A program made the position numbers and the translations under genes. A stretch of 64,000 bases of DNA, from positions 1-64,000 of IMG/VR virus record IMGVR_UViG_3300028558_000024; one strand, given 5' to 3'. Within the stretch, counting starts at the first letter, position 1, and the number at the start of each line of letters is the position of its first letter. The stretch comes from a virus. Below the pieces are notes generated by a model, which made no database searches, was not told the DNA's origin, and saw nothing but the letters and a program-made list of their open reading frames with translations. This document shows, piece after piece, positions 58,799 through 64,000 of the stretch.

Positions 58799-59131
58799 AT
58801 GTCCTTCCCATTCCAAAATCTTTTCACTGAAAAAGCTTCAGCCGCACTTGTCGGCGCCGTTACCGATGCCGCTAAAGGCATTGACGAAAACCATGATGGT
58901 ATTCCAGACATCGAGCAAGGTCAAACCGCGTTTGGGAAAATCGTCGGCGGAGCCACCAAGGCAATCAATGCATCCGGCTTTCTGGCATTCATTGCCGTTA
59001 TTGCCGATGCAGCTTCAAAGCTCGATGTGCCGGCAGCCAAAGAAGGCTTTGAGCAGGCAATTGAAGGCGCACACGAAGTTTATGCAATCGTGACAGGCGT
59101 TATCGCGAAGTTTAACCCGCCGAAAGTATAA
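58799..59131 (+). CDS. Small protein with Ca-binding-like loop, 110 aa
   Basis: ATG at 58799 after GGAG. It contains DENHDGIPDIEQ, the spacing of a D-x-N-x-D-G-x-x-D calcium loop, and a hydrophobic helix (GFLAFIAVIADAASKL) that might insert in a membrane. Function unknown; holin-region position only. Confidence 0.55.
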   Translation: MSFPFQNLFTEKASAALVGAVTDAAKGIDENHDGIPDIEQGQTAFGKIVGGATKAINASGFLAFIAVIADAASKLDVPAAKEGFEQAIEGAHEVYAIVTGVIAKFNPPKV

Positions 59132-59164
59132 AAGGAATCAAGGGGCCAACTGGAGACATGGGGA

Positions 59165-59539
59165 TTGAAAGACAATGACGTTAACAATGATCCTTTGCGG
59201 AATCGTGTTATTTCTGATGCGTCCGGTCCTCACGTTATTGGACACCAGCCAAGCGCGTCATCACACGAATCCCTCGCCCGCTTTGAGGCCATTCACGAAG
59301 AAGTCCAAAGTGTCAAAGACAGCGTAAAAAGCGACAATTTGATTGTTTGGACAAAGCAATTCTGCACAATTCTGGGCGGAATCAGCTTTCTTTACCTCAT
59401 AACGATTGATGCGCTATTCCAATGGAACAAAACGCCCTACAACACCCCTGAAATGGCTTGGGTGATTACGGTCGCCCTAGTGAGCGGAAATGTATTCGAT
59501 CTTTTGGCGCAGTATATACAAAGACTCCGCGGTAAATGA
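59165..59539 (+). CDS. Holin-like membrane protein, 124 aa
   Basis: TTG start at 59165 after GGAGACATGGGG. The first 60 residues are polar; two membrane helices follow (ILGGISFLYLITIDALF and WVITVALVSGNVFDLLA). The two-helix topology and location after the fibre genes fit a holin or holin-like protein, though the endolysin gene lies 39 kb away. Confidence 0.5.
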   Translation: MKDNDVNNDPLRNRVISDASGPHVIGHQPSASSHESLARFEAIHEEVQSVKDSVKSDNLIVWTKQFCTILGGISFLYLITIDALFQWNKTPYNTPEMAWVITVALVSGNVFDLLAQYIQRLRGK

Positions 59540-59658
59540 GAGTCTATTCACCGATTGCCTTGGGCACTTCTGACGCATAATGAATGCATTCGAACGCAAC
59601 TGAATGCGTCTGTATGGAAATGAATAGGAGCGGCACCCCTTGCGGGCGCTGATTTTTT

Positions 59659-59946
59659 GTGCCTAGAAAAGCATTAGACCCTGGAGACAAATTTCTTGAT
59701 GCCGTGCAAGCGGCCGAGTTGATTGGCTTTAGCCGAAATACTTTTATAAAGATGGTCATGGAAGGAGAATTTCCCGTTCCTTATATGAAGATCGGGAACA
59801 AATACCGCTTCAGAAGAAAGGACATGGAGGCTGTCATCGATACCTTGACTGTAAATGGAAGCTTCGATCCTTCATTGACGATAAAGCCTCCGGTTGTATC
59901 GGAAGAAGAAGCTGACGAGATTTTGGGCACCGATGAAGACGATTAA
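59659..59946 (+). CDS. Helix-turn-helix (MerR/excisionase-like) protein, 95 aa
   Basis: GTG start at 59659. 'FLDAVQAAELIGFSRNTFIKMVMEGEFPVPYMKIGNKYRFRRKDME' is a classical excisionase/MerR-type HTH (helix-turn-helix plus wing). The upstream gap (59,540-59,658) holds inverted repeats around GAATGCATTC and a GC-rich stem ending GATTTTTT. First gene of the right-hand early cluster, so a regulator is likely. Confidence 0.7.
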   Translation: MPRKALDPGDKFLDAVQAAELIGFSRNTFIKMVMEGEFPVPYMKIGNKYRFRRKDMEAVIDTLTVNGSFDPSLTIKPPVVSEEEADEILGTDEDD

Positions 59947-60181
59947 TTGGGCGTGGACGCGGAGAGAAGAACCCGAACTCATTCGCGATACTTATCCTCT
60001 CGTTATAGCGCAGTGTGTTTTTTTGCTTCCCGGCGAATTGTTTCTCTTTCGAAACACCGCAGAAGAAGCTGACTGGACAAGACGATATCCAGACCCGAAG
60101 AAAAGAAAAGTAGCCAGATTGGCCGAACGTTTTAGATCAGCAGGAATGAAAGTCGAGGACAGCACAGAAAATGCCCAATGA
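59933..60181 (+). CDS. Hypothetical protein, 82 aa
   Basis: ATG at 59933 inside the end of the HTH gene. 'YPLVIAQCVFLLPGELFLFRNTAEEADW' then a basic helix. Function unknown. Confidence 0.45.
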   Translation: MKTINWAWTRREEPELIRDTYPLVIAQCVFLLPGELFLFRNTAEEADWTRRYPDPKKRKVARLAERFRSAGMKVEDSTENAQ

Positions 60182-60434
60182 ATCACCGATGCTCTCAGAC
60201 GCCATAACAAATGCGACCGTTACTTTGACCGAGCGGCAATGGTCGACGGTTGTATCGGCTCTTCGTTTTTACACAGGGCTGCTGGTGAATCCTGAGAACA
60301 AAAGCGACTTCGCTGCGGTTGCCGACATTGATCCATCTTCGCTTTATCGATCGCTTTGCATTCAACTTGGATTGGTCAACGAAGACAGCAATATCAAATT
60401 GAAAGACCCATACACCGGAGATGTTATCGAATGA
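60171..60434 (+). CDS. Hypothetical protein, 87 aa
   Basis: ATG at 60171 overlaps the previous gene by 11 bases. Helical (LTERQWSTVVSALRFYTGLL) with an acidic tail. No family recognised. Confidence 0.45.
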   Translation: MPNESPMLSDAITNATVTLTERQWSTVVSALRFYTGLLVNPENKSDFAAVADIDPSSLYRSLCIQLGLVNEDSNIKLKDPYTGDVIE

Positions 60435-60523
60435 TCGAAGCAGCTTTGATGGTACTTGCGGCGTTTGCAATCTCAGCAATATCGCAGTGGTTTTACGAGA
60501 ATTTTGAAGAGGGACAAGACTGA
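60431..60523 (+). CDS. Tiny membrane peptide, 30 aa
   Basis: The ATG at 60431 is coupled by ATGA overlap. One hydrophobic helix (AALMVLAAFAISAISQWF) and an acidic tail. Overlaps the next start by one base (TGATGG). Confidence 0.35.
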   Translation: MIEAALMVLAAFAISAISQWFYENFEEGQD

Positions 60524-60855
60524 TGGGAGTAGCTAGAGAATACGAAGTACGGCGACTCGTTCAAGACGAATGCGCCAAATACATAAACGGCGACAAGCAC
60601 CATAAGATCGTCACGCCTGGTCAAAAATTGATTGCACTCGGAGCGACGATAAACAAACTCGGCACAATTATTAGTCATCAAAGAAGAACCATTCGAGCAC
60701 AAAGAGAAACGATCAGAGGGCTTGAATTGGCTATATCAAAAGACCCTGATTATCTCCGCATTTTTGAGCAGAATCGTGGGCAAATGGCTGAATTCATAAA
60801 AGCTTTTGTCGAGTGCAAAATACCAGAGCCGCCGGAACCCAAAGAAACAACATGA
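60523..60855 (+). CDS. Hypothetical protein, 110 aa
   Basis: Helical N-terminal part (VREYEVRRLVQDE-like) and a basic coiled stretch (SHQRRTIRAQRETIRGLELA). No recognised domain. Ends in ATGA overlap with the next gene. Confidence 0.5.
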   Translation: MGVAREYEVRRLVQDECAKYINGDKHHKIVTPGQKLIALGATINKLGTIISHQRRTIRAQRETIRGLELAISKDPDYLRIFEQNRGQMAEFIKAFVECKIPEPPEPKETT

Positions 60856-61166
60856 CCTTCAAATTTACGCCGCATACAAATCCGCCGAAGAAAGGCGACA
60901 TTTTTCACATCGTTCAAACCTTCGCCGGCAAAACGACAATTGAACACGCGACTGTCAAAACCGTGCATATGAGCAAATTCCTCTGCATGAGAAGGTTTGC
61001 AGGACGCACCTCGCAAATCGGCTTTTACAAAGATCCGAATGCGGATGGAAGCCACACAATAAGCGGCGGAATCCCTTACGTTTCAAATGCGCGCGCATGG
61101 CCCGACAGCAAAAAGGAAATGGCATTGGCCGAGTTTTACAGAAGAGGTGGAAAAGACAATGCCTGA
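60852..61166 (+). CDS. Hypothetical protein, 104 aa
   Basis: ATGA-coupled. Beta-rich (PKKGDIFHIVQTFAGKTTIEHATVKTVHMSKFL), with an SH3-like look. No family recognised. Confidence 0.5.
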   Translation: MTFKFTPHTNPPKKGDIFHIVQTFAGKTTIEHATVKTVHMSKFLCMRRFAGRTSQIGFYKDPNADGSHTISGGIPYVSNARAWPDSKKEMALAEFYRRGGKDNA

Positions 61167-61356
61167 TTTTGTCGTTTACCGAACCAGAACAATCAAAGAA
61201 TGCGCCAATGTAAACGCTTCGGACGAGGATGAGGCCGAAGAGAAAGCTGATGATCTTGGTGATGAAAGCTGGGCAGAGCAAGACGAAGATGTCCGTATAG
61301 ACAGGGTTTTTCTAGCCGATGAACATGAAGCGGAAAGAGATTTTGACTGTGAATGA
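61159..61356 (+). CDS. Acidic hypothetical protein, 65 aa
   Basis: ATG at 61159. Short beta start (DFVVYRTRTIKECANVNA) followed by strongly acidic residues (EDEAEEKADDLGDESWAEQDEDVR). Such acidic small proteins can mimic DNA, but nothing specific supports that here. Confidence 0.45.
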   Translation: MPDFVVYRTRTIKECANVNASDEDEAEEKADDLGDESWAEQDEDVRIDRVFLADEHEAERDFDCE

Positions 61357-62563
61357 ACTTGAAACAAAACAAACCGAGTTAACCGACGAGCAAAAAGCCG
61401 CAGTCGAGTACATTCGCGCCAATGCATGGAAAGGGCTTGTTGCTTTGGCGGGTCCGGCTGGAAGTGGAAAAACTACGGTCATTAAAAGTCTCGTAGATGT
61501 GCTTAGGCAGCCGGTCTTGGCGAGTGCCATGACAAATAAGGCCGCTTGCGTTTTAAGAAAAAAGGGTATCGATGCCGTTACTTTCCATCAAGCTTGCATG
61601 GCGCCAATCTTCAAACCGCCACTCCATGATATTGCGCGTTTTCTCAATGAAGCTGACGAGAAGAAAGTTAAATACCCCGAAGAGTTGAAGGCTGAATATT
61701 CAGAAGAGGAATTATTCAAAGCTCTTTTGGCGACTCGCAGAACGGGCATCAACTCTGGAATGCGGGCGCTCGGAATCACGAATATTTTTTCGTATATTTC
61801 GGGATGGATTGCCGCTGGAAAGAAAGAGGGAACGCTTATTGTCGACGAAGCTTCGATGCTCGGCGACAGAGAGCTAGAGATTGCGCAAGAAGTATTCGAC
61901 TGTGTAATCTTGATCGGAGATACGCACCAGCTGCCACCCGTCAAGAGTTCTCCCGTCTTCTGGGAAGTTGAAAATCGTATTGAATTGACAAAGATTCACC
62001 GCCAGGCCGAAGGTTCGCAGCCTCTTCAGATCGCAACGAAAATCAGAATGGGGCAAATGGTGCCGATGTCGCCACGCAAGAACATTGATTATGAATTGTG
62101 CAAAGCTGGTATGCCGGTAATTTGCTGGAAAAATGTGACGAGAACCAGGCTAACCAACGAGATCCGAAAAGCGCTTGGCTATGAGGGCTTACCGCCACAA
62201 GAAGGCGAGTATTTGATTTGTCGAAACACGCAGGATAAAGACGCGAAGCTTCGAGGACTTTTCAATAATTCAATTTGGCGAGTCGTAAATTCAATCGACT
62301 GGGTCTGCACCTTGGAGAGTGATGACGGCGAAATCCTGAACGGTGAGCACGTCTTTGATGAAGACGCTCAAGTCGGAGATGGAGTTCCGTATCGGTTTGC
62401 TTATTGTCTAACAGCTCATTCGAGCCAGGGTTCGGAGTGGGAAAGCATCCAAATTCACGCGCCGGACGCGTCGGCTGTGCTGAATTTCAAGAAAGACGAA
62501 GGCGCAAAATGGCTTTATACCGCCGTTACACGAGCAAAGGGGGAATTGCGATGGGTAATTTAG
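61319..62563 (+). CDS. SF1 helicase (RecD/Dda-like), 414 aa
   Basis: Walker A GPAGSGKTT (about residues 45-53), Walker B-like LIVDEASMLGD (about 180), motif III 'LIGDTHQLPPV' and C-terminal 'FAYCLTAHSSQGSEWE' plus 'LYTAVTRAKGELR' are the RecD/Dda signature set. Phage Dda-like helicases unwind DNA during replication and recombination. Start may be GTG 61349 (8-base overlap) instead of ATG 61319 or 61325. Confidence 0.9.
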   Translation: MNMKRKEILTVNELETKQTELTDEQKAAVEYIRANAWKGLVALAGPAGSGKTTVIKSLVDVLRQPVLASAMTNKAACVLRKKGIDAVTFHQACMAPIFKPPLHDIARFLNEADEKKVKYPEELKAEYSEEELFKALLATRRTGINSGMRALGITNIFSYISGWIAAGKKEGTLIVDEASMLGDRELEIAQEVFDCVILIGDTHQLPPVKSSPVFWEVENRIELTKIHRQAEGSQPLQIATKIRMGQMVPMSPRKNIDYELCKAGMPVICWKNVTRTRLTNEIRKALGYEGLPPQEGEYLICRNTQDKDAKLRGLFNNSIWRVVNSIDWVCTLESDDGEILNGEHVFDEDAQVGDGVPYRFAYCLTAHSSQGSEWESIQIHAPDASAVLNFKKDEGAKWLYTAVTRAKGELRWVI

Positions 62564-62727
62564 AATCCGAAAATCATCGTTTGACCTGTCTCGTTTGCAT
62601 CGAAACCGGAAGCTGCAAAACCCGACGGGAGATTGAGGCGGAAGAGGGAACGCGGTCGGTAGTTGTCGCCTATTGCGGCGATGAGCATCAAATGCAAGCA
62701 CTTCGCAAAATTTGGGAGAACGAATAA
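62551..62727 (+). CDS. Hypothetical protein, 58 aa
   Basis: ATG at 62551 with AAGGGGGAA upstream, inside the end of the helicase gene. Contains 'CLVCIETGSCKTR' with several Cys. Function unknown. Confidence 0.5.
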   Translation: MGNLESENHRLTCLVCIETGSCKTRREIEAEEGTRSVVVAYCGDEHQMQALRKIWENE

Positions 62728-63059
62728 TGTGGGCAGGTCCAGGAATGCCGGGGTGTGAAGGCGTTGAAACTCAAGAACAGAAGCCGCTCTCCTTGCGATT
62801 GAGAATTGCCGCTCAATATTTTGCCGAATGTTATTTTGGCAAATTATATGATGCGACCACAGAGCATCGCATGAAGACTGAGGCGGCTGTTAAGGTCTTC
62901 GAGAAACTACTTAAAGAGGTCGAAGATATTCAGGAGAAAAACAATCGACGCCTTCAAATGCTGATGCGAATTCGCAATATCGCATATGAAAAGCATCAGC
63001 CGGATCGGTGGGCTATCTATGATGTTCGCGCTGAATTTAGGGGCTCGACTCCGTTATGA
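62727..63059 (+). CDS. Hypothetical protein, 110 aa
   Basis: ATG at 62727 in TAATG overlap. Helical from residue 25 (RLRIAAQYFAECYFGKLYD...). No family recognised. Confidence 0.5.
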   Translation: MWAGPGMPGCEGVETQEQKPLSLRLRIAAQYFAECYFGKLYDATTEHRMKTEAAVKVFEKLLKEVEDIQEKNNRRLQMLMRIRNIAYEKHQPDRWAIYDVRAEFRGSTPL

Positions 63060-63256
63060 AGTGGCTCAAAAAACTCCTTAACGCTGGTTATCGCGTCGAC
63101 ACCCTCCCAAATCAAAACGGTGATGGGCGGTTTATTGTGAGAGTTTGGCTCTATTTTGGGCCAGATATTATGAATCGGAAAGTCGTTTTCGACGACTGCG
63201 AATGGGATGTTGAATCAATGTATCAAGCGGCTTGTCAGAGGCTGGGGGTTAAGTGA
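63056..63256 (+). CDS. Hypothetical protein, 66 aa
   Basis: ATGA-coupled. Compact alpha/beta (KWLKKLLNAGYRVDTLPNQNGDGRFIVRVWLYFG). Ends overlapping the adenine methylase start (GTGA). Confidence 0.5.
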   Translation: MKWLKKLLNAGYRVDTLPNQNGDGRFIVRVWLYFGPDIMNRKVVFDDCEWDVESMYQAACQRLGVK

Positions 63257-64000
63257 AATACAGAAGTTGCATCCGATACCCCGGAGGCAAACAACGGCAC
63301 TTAAAATACCTAGTCCCTTTGATGCCCAAAGGAGTCTTTGAGATGCGTGACGTTCTGTGCGGTGGAGCTTCGGTTTCACTAGCAGCGGCAAAAGAAGGCA
63401 TCGCCAAACGTTACTGGCTCAACGACCTTTTCTATCCGGTTTTCAATTTCTGGCATATCGTGAGCAGACTCGGGCAAGAGCTTGTGAACGAAGTTTTCTT
63501 CATTCACGAATTGACTGACGAAAAACTGAGGGAAAGAGTCTTAGAAGGCAAAGAAAGACTACTCGCAAACAAGCCATACGACTCACTTCTTATGGCAACT
63601 GATTTCTTTATCCTCAATCGCTGCAGCTTTTCAGGTTCAACTCTTTGCGGCGGATTGAAAGGAAAGATTCGCGAACGTTTCAACCTAAGCAACATCACCC
63701 GAATTCTCGATTGCTATGTCGTTATGAAGGATTTCGGATTCACGGGCGTCGACTTTTCAACAGTTATTCAAAAGGGTGGCACGGAATCTTTCCTGTTTTG
63801 CGATCCGCCATATATCTCCGCTTCCAAGCTTTACGGCAATGGTGGTGATCTACACGACGACTTCGATCACCTTAAACTAGCGGAGTTGCTTCACGAAACC
63901 GATCACAAATTCATGTTGACCTATGACGATCATTATCTGATTCGGCGCTGGTATGGCGGATTCAACATCCGCGAACTTGGCGTCACAAACTCAATGGACA
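63253..64000 (+). CDS. DNA adenine methylase, D12 class (Dam-like), 3'-truncated by window edge
   Basis: GTG at 63253 overlaps the preceding stop. The frame is open to the window end (249 codons). It has IRYPGGKQRHLKYLVPLMP at the N-terminus (SAM-binding region), the 'F..GGASVSL' equivalent CGGASVSLA, a central helical target-recognition part, and the catalytic FCDPPYISASKLYGN at about residues 183-197. The DPPY motif is intact, unlike in the Dam-like protein at 16,722. It would methylate N6-adenine. Confidence 0.9.
   Translation, partial: MKYRSCIRYPGGKQRHLKYLVPLMPKGVFEMRDVLCGGASVSLAAAKEGIAKRYWLNDLFYPVFNFWHIVSRLGQELVNEVFFIHELTDEKLRERVLEGKERLLANKPYDSLLMATDFFILNRCSFSGSTLCGGLKGKIRERFNLSNITRILDCYVVMKDFGFTGVDFSTVIQKGGTESFLFCDPPYISASKLYGNGGDLHDDFDHLKLAELLHETDHKFMLTYDDHYLIRRWYGGFNIRELGVTNSMD

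Noticed and set aside
1-64000. Diversity-generating retroelement linked to the fibre genes
   Set aside because: No reverse transcriptase and no template/variable repeat pair could be found in the window.

Overview
The window is a stretch of a tailed-phage genome with a contractile tail (myovirus architecture), or of a complete prophage-like element. It carries a terminase with an intein, portal, scaffold, major capsid protein, tail sheath, tail tube, tape measure, baseplate (hub D-like, OB-fold spike, gp25-like, J-like, I-like) and fibre genes in the usual order. No host housekeeping genes, tRNA or rRNA genes were seen. The host cannot be fixed from sequence alone. Classical Sec signal peptides, a GH108-type muramidase and standard-code genes with frequent GTG and TTG starts fit a bacterial host, probably one with a two-membrane envelope. 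Both window ends cut through genes (a repeat protein on the left, an adenine methylase on the right), so the genome is longer than 64 kb.

Layout. 1-17,276 (+): early region of tightly packed, mostly overlapping genes. It holds a nonapeptide-repeat protein, a RecT-like annealing protein with a Gam-like partner, a RuvC-like resolvase, a C5 cytosine methyltransferase, an ASCH/DUF3850 protein, a DEDDh exonuclease, a PD-(D/E)XK-like protein and a Dam-like protein with a degenerate catalytic motif, plus more than twenty small unknown proteins. 17,277-20,519 (+): primase-helicase and endolysin. 20,508-23,005 (-): the only reverse-strand block, with four small genes, an array of TGCCTCCAT motifs and a small serine recombinase, followed by a 32-bp palindrome. 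23,097-29,791 (+): an accessory island of secreted, membrane and zinc-ribbon proteins ending in a ParB-methyltransferase fusion; the island is bracketed by a 19-bp direct repeat. 29,995-44,243: packaging, head, neck, sheath, tube and tail chaperones. 44,243-54,176: tail and baseplate. 54,244-59,539: fibres or adhesins (two with signal peptides and glycine-rich segments) and holin-like proteins. 59,659-64,000: a second early-type cluster with a HTH protein, an SF1 helicase and a D12-class adenine methylase.

How it fits together. RecT-like, Gam-like, RuvC-like, DEDDh exonuclease, primase-helicase and SF1 helicase genes form a largely self-sufficient recombination and replication set. At least three methyltransferases and a Lar-like protein, with no restriction enzyme in sight, suggest defence against host restriction. 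The structural cassette is complete from terminase to fibres.

The most notable signals are: a class 3 intein with a LAGLIDADG endonuclease splitting the Walker A motif of the terminase; an iteron-like TGCCTCCAT/ATGGAGGCA array beside a gene whose product resembles the C-terminal winged-helix domain of phage primases; three hairpins with the same CAGGC loop in front of the major capsid gene; a near-perfect palindrome beside the serine recombinase; the 19-bp repeat around the accessory island; and an A8 run where the tail-chaperone genes overlap in a different frame.
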